The position numbers and the translations under genes were made by a program. A stretch of 64,000 nt of DNA from CAYJPA01 sp964371945 (GTDB lineage: Bacteria; Chloroflexota; Chloroflexia; Thermomicrobiales; UBA6265): contig CAYJPA010000014.1 of assembly GCA_964371945.1 (NCBI GenBank), positions 1 to 64,000 on the forward strand, written 5' to 3'. A model generated the notes under the pieces. It was given only the letters and a program-made list of their open reading frames with translations. It had not been told where the DNA came from and did not search any database. Below, piece by piece: positions 18,138-26,506 of the stretch (positions are counted from its first letter, which is position 1; the number at the start of each line of letters is the position of its first letter).

Positions 18138-19037
18138 CTATCTCGCCTCTCGCGAATAGGCGGGCTTGATCAATCCGTCAGGGCGGAAAAGGAGCACCAC
18201 GATCACGATCCCGAAGAGCACAGCGTCGCGATAGTTGTTGACGCTCTGGGGCAGCCAGGTCTGCAGTCCCATCGTCAGGAACCCGAGGACATAGCCTCCC
18301 AAAACCGCGCCCTTGAGCGACGACATGCCTCCGACGACTGATGCGATAAAGGCGATCAATACGGGCTGCAAGCCAACTGTTGGATAAGTTTGACCTGTTC
18401 GGCCGATCCAGAAGATCGCGACGATTCCGGCCATGAAGCCGCTGACCGCAAACGCGGCGGCAATCACCATATTGGCTTTGACCCCAACCAGGCGGGTCAT
18501 CGTGAAATCGTCGGCTGCCGCCCGGAGCGCGAGTCCGATGATCGTCCGGCGCAGGAACATCGTCAGCACAGCCAGCGCCAAAATGCTCACCGTCAGGGCA
18601 ATCAAGTCCGCCTGCTTGATCCGCAGATCGCCGATCGTGAAGTTCCTGATGAAGATGTCCGGCAAGTTTGGAGCGCGCGGGCGCGGAGAGACCGTCAAGA
18701 GCGCGATGTTCTGCAGCAAATTGCTGACCGCGAATGACGTGATCAACATGGTCGTGGGCGAGGTGTTGCGTACGGGCCGAAAGGCAACGCGCTCCATCAA
18801 CACTCCGGCGACCAATGCCGCGATGATGCTCAGAACCGCGCATATGATCCACGGCAACGGGGTATCGCCGAAGAGCAGCAGACCGTAGCCCCCAACCATC
18901 ACCAGCTCGCCGTAGGCAAAATTCACGAGCCGGAGAATGCCGTAAACGATCACGAGGCCGAGCGCCATCAGCGCATAGAGACCTCCGAGCGACAACGACG
19001 AGATGCCATATTGGAGCAGCTCATTGACATCCGGCAT
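18138..19037 (-). CDS. livH: Branched-chain amino acid-type ABC permease LivH
   Basis: About 299 residues from ATG 19037 (MPDVNELLQYG); a longer frame to 19112 would overlap livF and lacks a ribosome site. Eight hydrophobic segments and the LivH signatures YALMALGLVIVYGILRLVNFAYGE (read in parts: LGLVIVYG and NFAHGE-like NFAYGE) and the cytoplasmic RTIIGLALRAAADDFTMTRL loop are seen. RPDGL near the C-terminus is typical. Only 1 bp separates its start from the livF stop and 2 bp separate its end from livM, so the permeases are translated together. Confidence 0.92.
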   Translation of the reverse strand: MPDVNELLQYGISSLSLGGLYALMALGLVIVYGILRLVNFAYGELVMVGGYGLLLFGDTPLPWIICAVLSIIAALVAGVLMERVAFRPVRNTSPTTMLITSFAVSNLLQNIALLTVSPRPRAPNLPDIFIRNFTIGDLRIKQADLIALTVSILALAVLTMFLRRTIIGLALRAAADDFTMTRLVGVKANMVIAAAFAVSGFMAGIVAIFWIGRTGQTYPTVGLQPVLIAFIASVVGGMSSLKGAVLGGYVLGFLTMGLQTWLPQSVNNYRDAVLFGIVIVVLLFRPDGLIKPAYSREAR

Positions 19038-19038
19038 C

Positions 19039-19788
19039 TCAAACGGCCCCCGCCGGAACATCTGCTGCCTTCCGTCCACCGGATCCGAAATAGGCCCGCT
19101 CGAGATCGGCATGCTGCCGGATTTCCGACGGCGCTCCCGCGAACTCGACTCTGCCGGTGCTGAGCAGATAGGCTCGATCGACGATCTCTAGCGTCATGCG
19201 GACGTTCTGCTCGACCAGCAAGATCGTCATCCCGAGATCACGCAACTGAACAATCAGTTTGAAGATTTCGACCACCAGTTTTGGGGCGAGCCCGAGCGAG
19301 GGTTCATCCATCAGCAGCAACCGAGGGCGGGACATGAGAGCACGCGCGACCGCGAGCATTTGCTGCTGCCCGCCGGAGAGCTTGCCAGCCGGTTGCTGTC
19401 GTCGTTCCTCAAGAATCGGAAAGAAGGCACACCAGCGAACGAGATCTTGATCGATCTGATCCCGGTCCCGAACTGAAGCAGCACCTAGCCGCAGATTCTC
19501 TTCCACGGTCAGTGATGGGAAGATCCGGCGACCCTCCATCACCGGCGCGACGCCTCGGCGCAAGATCGTTTCCGATGGTTGCCCGGCAAGCGATTGCCCG
19601 TCGTACACGATCGTCCCCGAAAGCGAGCGGACAACGCCCATGATGCTCAGCATCGTCGTGCTCTTGCCCGCGCCGTTCACGCCGATTAGACCGACGATCT
19701 CGCCCTGGTTCACCTCGAGCGAAATGCCGCGGAGCGCTTTGATCGCGCCGTAGCTCACATGCAGATCGCTAACCGAGAGCAGGCTCAT
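19039..19788 (-). CDS. livF: Branched-chain amino acid-type ABC ATPase LivF
   Basis: This 249-residue ABC ATPase has Walker A GVNGAGKST, signature LSGGQQQMLAVARAL, Walker B LLLMDEPSLGL and H-loop region TILLVEQN. Length and the short C-terminus fit LivF, one of the two ATPases of the Liv heterodimer. It overlaps livG by 20 bp and is followed by livH after one base. Confidence 0.94.
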   Translation of the reverse strand: MSLLSVSDLHVSYGAIKALRGISLEVNQGEIVGLIGVNGAGKSTTMLSIMGVVRSLSGTIVYDGQSLAGQPSETILRRGVAPVMEGRRIFPSLTVEENLRLGAASVRDRDQIDQDLVRWCAFFPILEERRQQPAGKLSGGQQQMLAVARALMSRPRLLLMDEPSLGLAPKLVVEIFKLIVQLRDLGMTILLVEQNVRMTLEIVDRAYLLSTGRVEFAGAPSEIRQHADLERAYFGSGGRKAADVPAGAV

Positions 19789-20539
19789 GGCCGACCTCCG
19801 CTCCCAGATAGGCTTCGATCACGGCCGGATCCCTTCTGACCTCTTCGGGCCTACCTTCGGCGATCGTGCGGCCGTAGTTCAGAACATGAATCCGATCGCA
19901 CAGACTCATAATCAACCGCATGTCATGGTCGACGATCAAAATGCCGCACCCAACTTCGCTCCGAATTCGCTCCATGGTCGGCAGAAGCACCTCGACCTCA
20001 GCGTCATTCAATCCCGCTCCTGGTTCATCCAACAGCAGAAAGAATGGGTTCGTGGCCAGCGCCCTGGCAATCTCGACCCTCCGCTCTTCGCCCTGTGGAA
20101 GGATTTTTGCAGGCACATCCGCGAGATGAGCGATGCCCATCTGGTCAATCGCCGCTTGCACGCGCCGATTCGCCTCACGCCGCGAAACGCCTTTGGCGCT
20201 GATCGCCGCGACTTCGATGTTCTCTCGTACTGAAAAGTCTTTGAAGAGTTTGACCACCTGGAACGTACGTGCCAACCCAGCTCGCGCACGGCGATGAGCT
20301 GTCCAGTTGGAGACATCCGTATCGTCGACGATCACCCGTCCGCTCGTGATCTTGAGCAGACCGGTCATGAGGTTGATGGTCGTCGTTTTGCCTGATCCGT
20401 TAGGGCCAATAAGCCCGAGGATCTCGCCCTGATCGAGCGCAAAAGAAATACCGTCGACAGCCCTCAGCCCGACGAAGTCTTTCGTCAGAGCGTCAGCGAC
20501 CAACCGGTGCTCGGTTGCTGTCGGGACCGCGACCGTCAT
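19769..20539 (-). CDS. livG: Branched-chain amino acid-type ABC ATPase LivG
   Basis: This 256-residue ATPase has Walker A GPNGSGKTT, a LivG-type degenerate signature LPQGEERRVEIARAL, Walker B FLLLDEPGAGL and the H-loop ILIVDHDM. The insertion before the signature and the C-terminal EVRRDPAVIEAYLG motif are characteristic of LivG. It is the first gene after the stem-loop that separates it from the binding-protein gene. Confidence 0.94.
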   Translation of the reverse strand: MTVAVPTATEHRLVADALTKDFVGLRAVDGISFALDQGEILGLIGPNGSGKTTTINLMTGLLKITSGRVIVDDTDVSNWTAHRRARAGLARTFQVVKLFKDFSVRENIEVAAISAKGVSRREANRRVQAAIDQMGIAHLADVPAKILPQGEERRVEIARALATNPFFLLLDEPGAGLNDAEVEVLLPTMERIRSEVGCGILIVDHDMRLIMSLCDRIHVLNYGRTIAEGRPEEVRRDPAVIEAYLGAEVGHEPALG

Positions 20540-20588
20540 TCAGCAAGGTACCTTGGGGGAAGTGAAAATGCCTAAGACAAACTTGAAT

Positions 20589-20614
20589 GCGGCCGGCACA
20601 TCCGTGCCGGCCGC
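20589..20614 (-). terminator. Stem-loop between livK and livG
   Basis: A perfect 11-bp GC-rich inverted repeat (GCGGCCGGCAC at 20589-20599 with 20604-20614, 4-nt loop) lies in the 91-bp gap between the binding-protein gene and livG. It lacks a U-run on the minus strand, so partial termination or 3' protection of the livK message is more likely than complete termination. Confidence 0.6.
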
Positions 20615-20630
20615 GAAACCTGACGACCTA

Positions 20631-21827
20631 TTACTCGGGTGTTACCGCGGGGATCCACTCCGGCTTCAATCGTTGCACATAGGTTGGCTTGCCCTCTTTC
20701 ACCTCGATAATGAAGGCTTCTTTGTCAGGGAAGTGACCGCCGGCAGCGTCGTTCCAGGTCAAGTCGCCGCTCAGGAGATTGAAGGTTGTGCCTTCAAGCG
20801 CTTTCGCGAGCGCGGCCCCTTCCGTCGTGCCCGCCTTGGTTATGCCCTGGGCAAGGATTTGAATCGTGTCCCAACCCATCGCGCAGAACGCCACTTCTGG
20901 CGCCTTGCTGTATTCGGCCGTGAAATCGGTGATGAAGGTTTCCATCGCCGGTCCAGCCTCTGCGCCAATGAAACTGTGGGTCGAGATGTAGATGTCCTTG
21001 CCGAGCTCTGTGCCGAGCGCCTTGTAGAAATCGGCGGTGTCCATCGAGTCGCCTCCCATGATCGGGAGCGTGACTCCAGCTGAGCGGACATCCCGAATGA
21101 TGGCCGAGTAATCGGGCATCTGCGACGAGATGAATACCACGGCGGGTTGCTCGGTTAGGTTGAGCAGGTTCTGCGCTTGCGCGCTCGCCTGCATGTCGTT
21201 GATCTGGTAGGTGTCTTCACTGACAATCGTGCCGCCGAGGTGGGTGAAGGTTTCAACGAAGTACTCACCCAACGATTTGGTGTACTCCGTGCCCTGGTCG
21301 ACGATCGTCGCCGCGGTCGTCCAGCCCTTGACCGTGTAGGCGTACTGCGCGGCAGCCGCACCCATGGTTTGATTCCACATCGACACGGTGAACTGCTTAT
21401 CGCCTAAGGCTTCCGAACCGTAAAGGGGCGATGATGCGCAGAACGATAGGCCGACCAGGCCGGCTTCCTGCGCTGCGATGCCGGCCGGCGCGCCGTAGTC
21501 ATAGTCGCAAGGAGTGACCATCACTTCAGCTCCCTGACTGATGACGTCTCTGGCAGCATTGCCCAATGTGGCTGGATCGGTTCTGCCGTCGAGCTCGATG
21601 AGCTGAAGTTGCCGGCCGAGAACGCCGCCGGCCTCATTGATTTTCTTAACCGCCAGTTTGGCGCCTTCGAGCGGTGGAACATCGTAGGCCGCCATCCAAC
21701 CGGTGAGGTTCACAGCCGCCCCGATAATGATCGGGTCTTCCTGGGCCTTCGCGGTGCCGGACAATCCGGCAAACGAGACCGCCAACATGAGCGAAGCCAG
21801 AGCGATTCTGATGAGTTTGAAACGCAT
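20631..21827 (-). CDS. livK: Liv-type ABC substrate-binding protein
   Basis: About 398 residues from ATG 21827, preceded by an ideal AGGAGGAGG. The signal peptide covers about residues 1-28 (hydrophobic LIRIALASLMLAVSFAG, cleavage near AKA-QE). The mature part is a periplasmic-binding-protein type I fold of the Peripla_BP_6 family, beginning IIIGAAVNLTGWMA, with YDYGAPAGIAAQEAGL and an FIGAEAGPAMETFI stretch. It heads the thirteen-gene minus-strand run and would define what the downstream enzymes degrade. The ligand cannot be read from sequence. Confidence 0.92.
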   Translation of the reverse strand: MRFKLIRIALASLMLAVSFAGLSGTAKAQEDPIIIGAAVNLTGWMAAYDVPPLEGAKLAVKKINEAGGVLGRQLQLIELDGRTDPATLGNAARDVISQGAEVMVTPCDYDYGAPAGIAAQEAGLVGLSFCASSPLYGSEALGDKQFTVSMWNQTMGAAAAQYAYTVKGWTTAATIVDQGTEYTKSLGEYFVETFTHLGGTIVSEDTYQINDMQASAQAQNLLNLTEQPAVVFISSQMPDYSAIIRDVRSAGVTLPIMGGDSMDTADFYKALGTELGKDIYISTHSFIGAEAGPAMETFITDFTAEYSKAPEVAFCAMGWDTIQILAQGITKAGTTEGAALAKALEGTTFNLLSGDLTWNDAAGGHFPDKEAFIIEVKEGKPTYVQRLKPEWIPAVTPE

Positions 21828-22025
21828 GGTTCCTCCTCCTGATTGAACCGAAACTGCCGATCCGCTAACGCGTCCGTGAAAGAACTTCACGAACGTGACT
21901 TCAATCAGGAATTCTCTCCCGCGCCGAATACGCATCCGCGTTCGCTGGTCGCCGTCGAAAAATCCGTTCGAAGTCACCTTGTCCTAGGTCCCGACTAGTA
22001 TAGTTGAGGTTCCTGGAGTTCGCGC

Positions 22026-22700
22026 GTGCAATCTGCACAAACTCCGTTCGATCAAGCCGAAGTTCGGATGGGAGCTTTTTTGAAGTCGAGGTCACTGCGA
22101 GGACACGGACACTTGTGGCTCGTTCCAATCCTGCTCGGTCCTTCTGCTCTATTCGCGGTGTCTGTTCCGAATGGACTCGCATCCGACGCCGAGATAGTGC
22201 CGCCTGAGCAATGCGTCGTGCAGCCGCTGAGTGAATCCGATCTGCTTAGGTTCGCGGCATCTCCTGCCGCAAACACGACGGTGCCGAACGTGGGGCCTGA
22301 CGGGGAGGAGGCCGACCAAGCGACCGTGGAGGCCATCTCCGCAACGATCCGGCGGAGCATCGCATGCGCCAACGCCAACGATCCGATGCGCGCATTCGCC
22401 CTTTTCACGCCGAGATACCTTCACGAACGCTTCAGCGGCGAGGGTCAGGATGATCTCGGACACTTGATTGCCGCACTGAGCCGGGACCCCGCCGTCGCGA
22501 CATCGGAGGACCAACTCGCCCTCGTGTCAGTTGCGGACGCACGCGTATTGCCCGACACCCGGGTCGCCGCAGTTGTCACAACTGGGAACACAGACATCTT
22601 GTTCGTCGACGAGGTCATCCTCGTTTGGCAGGACGATCGATGGTTGATCGATCAGGTCGTGCTGGGAAGCGCGACCGGCATTGGTACCCCCGTTCCATAG
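22026..22700 (+). CDS. Secreted protein of unknown function
   Basis: This encodes 224 residues from GTG 22026, with GGAG 7 nt upstream; ATG 22068 is an alternative. A hydrophobic stretch at about residues 32-48 follows basic residues and looks like a signal peptide or anchor. The exported part has one region of helix (ATVEAISATIRRSIACANANDP) followed by FTPRYLHERF and alternating strands ending in DRWLIDQVVLGS, a pattern common to NTF2-like secreted proteins of Thermomicrobia. No catalytic motif is clear. It is divergent from livK and followed 91 bp later by the E1-like gene. Confidence 0.7.
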   Translation: MQSAQTPFDQAEVRMGAFLKSRSLRGHGHLWLVPILLGPSALFAVSVPNGLASDAEIVPPEQCVVQPLSESDLLRFAASPAANTTVPNVGPDGEEADQATVEAISATIRRSIACANANDPMRAFALFTPRYLHERFSGEGQDDLGHLIAALSRDPAVATSEDQLALVSVADARVLPDTRVAAVVTTGNTDILFVDEVILVWQDDRWLIDQVVLGSATGIGTPVP

Positions 22701-22791
22701 CGCTCTATGCAGCCGCGACAGAAGCAATTACGATATCGTTTGACCACGCCGAAGCGTAGGGTCCGTCGAAAAACAGAGGGAGCACACACCA

Positions 22792-25203
22792 ATGGCCAGC
22801 AAGGCGCCACGCGCCTCCGAGGAGCCTGCCATTAGCCAGGAGGAGCTTAGGATTCTCCTGGAGATCGAACAACGGGTTCTTTGGCTTTCCACGCTCATGA
22901 TCCATCACGCGAACAACGTTCGCCCAAATCCTGAAAAGACCAAGGTGGGCGGTCATCAAGCATCCTCGGCGTCCGTCGCGTCGATCATCACGGCGCTTTA
23001 CTTTCATTTTCTTCGCGCCGGGGATCGCGTTTCGATCAAGCCGCACGCCTCACCGGTCTATCACGCCGCACAGTTCCTACTCGGCCGGCTCGACGGAAAA
23101 TACCTGACGACGCTACGCGAGTTTGGCGGTCTCCAGGCCTATCCGAGTCGCACCAAGGATCCTGACCCGGTCGATTTTTCAACCGGGTCGGTCGGACTGG
23201 GCGCTGTCGCGCCCGTGTTCGCGGCGCTTGCGCACACGTACAACGAGCTGCACTTCGGGAAAGCAACTTCAAATCGCTTCATCTCTCTGATCGGTGACGC
23301 CGAGCTCGACGAGGGCAATGTCTGGGAAACGGTCGCCGAGGAAGCGATCCGCGGCCTCAACAATGTCATCTGGATCATCGACCTCAACCGGCAGAGCCTT
23401 GACCGGGTCATCCCGGGCGTCAGGGCCGGTCGATTGAAGGCGCTCTTCGCCGGCGCGGGTTGGCAGGTTTTCGAGGCCAAGTATGGAACGATGCTCGAAA
23501 CCGCGATGTCGGGCACAAACGGTCTTGCGCTACGCCAGCGCATCGACGATATGAACAACGAGGAATATCAAGTCCTCATCCGGATCAAGGACGGCGCCGA
23601 GCTCCGCCGCCGGCTGACAGACGTGGCCGATCCGGCATTTCGCCGCGCAATCCACGCGTCGGTGGCCGACGTGCCCGACGAGATCCTCAACGATTTGATT
23701 GCGAATCTTGGCGGTCACGATCTTCCTTGCCTGTTGGACGTGCTTAGCAAGGCGGACGCCGTGCAGGACGCGCCATGCGTCATCTTTGCCTACACGGTCA
23801 AGGGCCATGGTCTTCCGATGGCCGGCGATCCGCTGAATCACTCTCAACTGCTCACTCAGAGCCAGGTGGATGCGTTGCGCGAGGCGTGGGGCATCCCCGA
23901 GGCCGAGACGTGGTCGGGTTTCGATCCCGCTTCCGCCGCGGGTCGTTGGTGTGCCGATTCGGCCCAGCGGTTGACCGATGATATCCAGCCGGGCGAGCTT
24001 CTAGCCGCCAGTTCGGTGCCGAGCGATATCGGGATCAAACAGCCGCCCGTGACGTCTACCCAGGAAGCGCTGGGACGTACGCTCGGTCGTCTGGCGGATC
24101 TGCCCAACGTGCGAGATCGACTCGTGACAATGTCACCGGACGTCGCGACATCGACCCATCTATCCGGATGGATCAACAAGGTCGGGGTCTTCGCTCAGGA
24201 GACCGCGCATGATTTCGAAGACAGCGCCGCTCGGATGCTGAGATGGAATCCGGCCCCGGCCGGGCACCACATCGAACTTGGTATTTCAGAGATGAACCTC
24301 TTCATGGCGCTCGGCCAATTCGGGCTGTCGTACGAGCTGACCGGCCAGCATCTAATTCCCATCGGAACCGTGTACGACCCGTTTGTTTGTCGCGGTCTCG
24401 ATGCGTTGATCTACAGCCTGTATGTCGGGTCGAGGATGATCTTCGCCGGCACGCCGGCCGGCGTTTCGCTCAGTCCCGAAGGCGGGGCCCATCAAAGCAC
24501 GGTGACCCCGTCGCTTGGCATCGAGCTTCCGGGCGTGGTCTTCTATGAGCCGGCGTTTGGCCGAGAGACCGAGTGGGTGCTGCTCGACGCGATTCAACGT
24601 TGCTGCGATCGCGAGCACGGTGTTTCGACCTACCTCCGCCTATCCACAAAGCCAGTGGACCAGACCCTGATCGATGAGCCACTGGAACGATTCGGGGTCG
24701 ATGGATTGCGGAGCCAGGTGCTGGCCGGTGGGTATCGGATCGTCGACCGGAAGCTCTCGGCGCCCGAACTGTCGACACGGGATGTCGTTCAGATCGCAGC
24801 CGGCGGGATCATGGTGGCAGAGGCAATCGCCGCGGCACAGCGGCTGCACGAGGAAGGCATCGCGGCGAATGTCATCAACGTGACCAGCTCGAACCGGCTC
24901 TACGATGCGCTACGGACTGCCAGGCGAAGACAGTTGAAAGATGCGGCGGCGAACCTCGATCTCGGTCATCTCGAAATGTTGATTCCGTCCGAGGAGCGCC
25001 GTGCTCCAATGGTGACGATTCAGGATGGCGCGTCGCATTCGCTGGCATTCCTGGGGTCGGCGTGGGGCGTTCCGGTGGTGCCGCTTGGCGTCGATGAATT
25101 TGGACAGTCCGGCTCGCGCCAGGATCTTTACCACACGACCGGCATCGATACCGATCAGATCGTCAATGCGGCAATGCTCGCACTGGAACTGGCTCAGAAT
25201 TAA
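22792..25203 (+). CDS. Thiamine-diphosphate E1/transketolase-like enzyme (AceE-like)
   Basis: This encodes 803 residues with GAGGGAG upstream. The three-part thiamine-diphosphate architecture is clear: an N-terminal cofactor domain with HASPVYHAAQFLLG and the TPP motif GDAELDEGNVWE at about residue 167, a pyrimidine-binding domain (HHIELGISEMNLFMALG), and a C-terminal transketolase domain. It resembles the single-chain pyruvate dehydrogenase E1 (AceE, usually near 890 residues) but is shorter, and no E2 or E3 gene is adjacent. It may be an E1-like or transketolase-like enzyme acting on another 2-keto acid or sugar phosphate. No signal peptide. Confidence 0.82.
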   Translation: MASKAPRASEEPAISQEELRILLEIEQRVLWLSTLMIHHANNVRPNPEKTKVGGHQASSASVASIITALYFHFLRAGDRVSIKPHASPVYHAAQFLLGRLDGKYLTTLREFGGLQAYPSRTKDPDPVDFSTGSVGLGAVAPVFAALAHTYNELHFGKATSNRFISLIGDAELDEGNVWETVAEEAIRGLNNVIWIIDLNRQSLDRVIPGVRAGRLKALFAGAGWQVFEAKYGTMLETAMSGTNGLALRQRIDDMNNEEYQVLIRIKDGAELRRRLTDVADPAFRRAIHASVADVPDEILNDLIANLGGHDLPCLLDVLSKADAVQDAPCVIFAYTVKGHGLPMAGDPLNHSQLLTQSQVDALREAWGIPEAETWSGFDPASAAGRWCADSAQRLTDDIQPGELLAASSVPSDIGIKQPPVTSTQEALGRTLGRLADLPNVRDRLVTMSPDVATSTHLSGWINKVGVFAQETAHDFEDSAARMLRWNPAPAGHHIELGISEMNLFMALGQFGLSYELTGQHLIPIGTVYDPFVCRGLDALIYSLYVGSRMIFAGTPAGVSLSPEGGAHQSTVTPSLGIELPGVVFYEPAFGRETEWVLLDAIQRCCDREHGVSTYLRLSTKPVDQTLIDEPLERFGVDGLRSQVLAGGYRIVDRKLSAPELSTRDVVQIAAGGIMVAEAIAAAQRLHEEGIAANVINVTSSNRLYDALRTARRRQLKDAAANLDLGHLEMLIPSEERRAPMVTIQDGASHSLAFLGSAWGVPVVPLGVDEFGQSGSRQDLYHTTGIDTDQIVNAAMLALELAQN

Positions 25204-25382
25204 GATCGCCACGACATCGCTTGTGCCGCGTCGTGACAGTTTGGATTACCTAATCCGAGTGCCGCACCGGCGGACGGACGTGTGGCGGCGGAAAGGGCTT
25301 CACTTGCCCGTGAGGCTGCACGCCTCGGCTGCCGGTGCCTGGAACCACTGGTGGAATCCTGGTCGCCTTGTCTTGAGCGATC

Positions 25383-26071
25383 CTATTTTGGTTCGACGTA
25401 GGTGTCATCGTTCCCTGTTTGCTTTGACTTGTGCTGCACATTGGGCAAATCCGATCCTTCCAGAAAGTGAACGTATGCCATGACGTCGTGCGAAATCCAA
25501 ACTCCCTGGCTTGTTGGAATCGGTTCCAGAAAATTACCCTCGACATCTAGTATCCAGGCCTCTTCCAAGTATATATCCGCTCGTTGGGGCTCGGTGGGCC
25601 AAACGATTGATTTCCGAAGACGCCTCCGACTGTTCCGGCTCCGTCTTTCAAATGAATACGAACGTATCTTGCTGACTCCTGCCGAAGAACATAATCCCAG
25701 GCACTCGGCATTCGATCGACATATCCGAGTCCGATCCGATCAAGAATATCTTCTATCGGTTTCAGCGCCGCGATCCTGCCGCTGATCGCTCCAAGAACAG
25801 CTGGAGTAGCGAAGACCACCACGATTGCCCATAAAAAGATCTCCCAGCGGTGCCGAAAAAGCTGAGAATCGAAGTAGTAATTCAAAATTCGGTTTGACCA
25901 AGGAAAGGCAATTACATGAATTGCCACTCCTGCCGTGATCATTGTGACAAGGAGCCGAACGTCGGTCGTTTCCTTCAGGTTCGCGATCGAAAAACGTGCG
26001 AACTGAAAGAAGATGACGCCTGGAGAAACCAAGAACACTAGGATGATGACCGCTTCGACGGAGGTTGGCAT
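25383..26071 (-). pseudogene. DUF6338 family membrane protein, frameshifted
   Basis: Two minus-strand frames together make one protein. The first (26071 down to a stop at 25547) has an N-terminal helix, three further hydrophobic helices and a cytoplasmic WDYVLRQESARYVRIHLKDG region. The second (25568 to 25383) continues with LEEAWILDVEGNFLEP and GVWISHDV, exactly the strand pattern that closes DUF6338 proteins. Removing one TA from the run at 25570-25576 joins them in frame (NERIYLEEAW) and gives about 228 residues, a normal family length. It is therefore either a decayed gene, a sequencing error or a slippage-controlled gene. Function of the family is unknown. Confidence 0.75.
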
Positions 26072-26261
26072 TCCCAGTCTTTCCCGCGTTCAAGACGCAC
26101 ACGAGCCAAATGGACCAGGCTGTCCGAAGCTCTTCACACTCGCTGAATGCCAGCAATTATACTGCAAGCTTAGCTGCGATCTATTGATCCGTGGCCCACA
26201 ATTCTCAATACTCGCGGCGCTGGTTGATGACCGACGACCACAGCCCGAGACCACGGATGTT

Positions 26262-26307
26262 GAAAGAAAATAGCCGGTGCGGATGTCCGCACCGGCTATT
26301 TTCTTTC
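26262..26307. terminator. Long symmetric bidirectional terminator
   Basis: A 21-bp perfect inverted repeat (arms at 26262-26282 and 26287-26307) with a 4-nt ATGT loop has A-rich and T-rich tails that give a U-run in both directions. It sits between the amt side on the right and the DUF6338 gene on the left. It should end the minus-strand amt transcript. Confidence 0.88.
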
Positions 26308-26324
26308 GGTGACCGAGGGAAGTT

Positions 26325-26456
26325 CTACGCGGCGGCCTCATTGAGTTGGAGAGCAGGCGCCGTTGCTGCGCTTGGTGCAACCTTTCCCTTGCTCACGGGC
26401 GCCAGCAGCCAGCCGGCAATAAGAACTGCGAACAGCACGAATGCGAACAGGATCAT
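26325..26456 (-). CDS. 43-residue single-pass membrane peptide downstream of amt
   Basis: The reading frame is short but well supported: ATG 26456 has GGAGGTG with ideal spacing, and the stop lies 18 bp before a strong terminator. The translation begins MILFAFVLFAVLIAGWLL, one transmembrane helix, followed by a Lys-containing turn (APVSKGK) and an Ala/Pro-rich tail ending LNEAAA. It starts 50 bp after the amt stop on the same strand, so it is likely made from the same mRNA. This is the position where many bacteria carry glnK, which is missing here. I do not recognise a described family. Confidence 0.7.
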   Translation of the reverse strand: MILFAFVLFAVLIAGWLLAPVSKGKVAPSAATAPALQLNEAAA

Positions 26457-26506
26457 CTCGAGCACCTCCGTTGATTGATACGACCGGTTGACAGCAGCCA
26501 AAACTT

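Noticed and set aside
21990..22010. TATAGT as a promoter for the secreted protein
   Set aside because: No -35 hexamer at acceptable spacing; the nearest TTGTCC is only 14 nt away.
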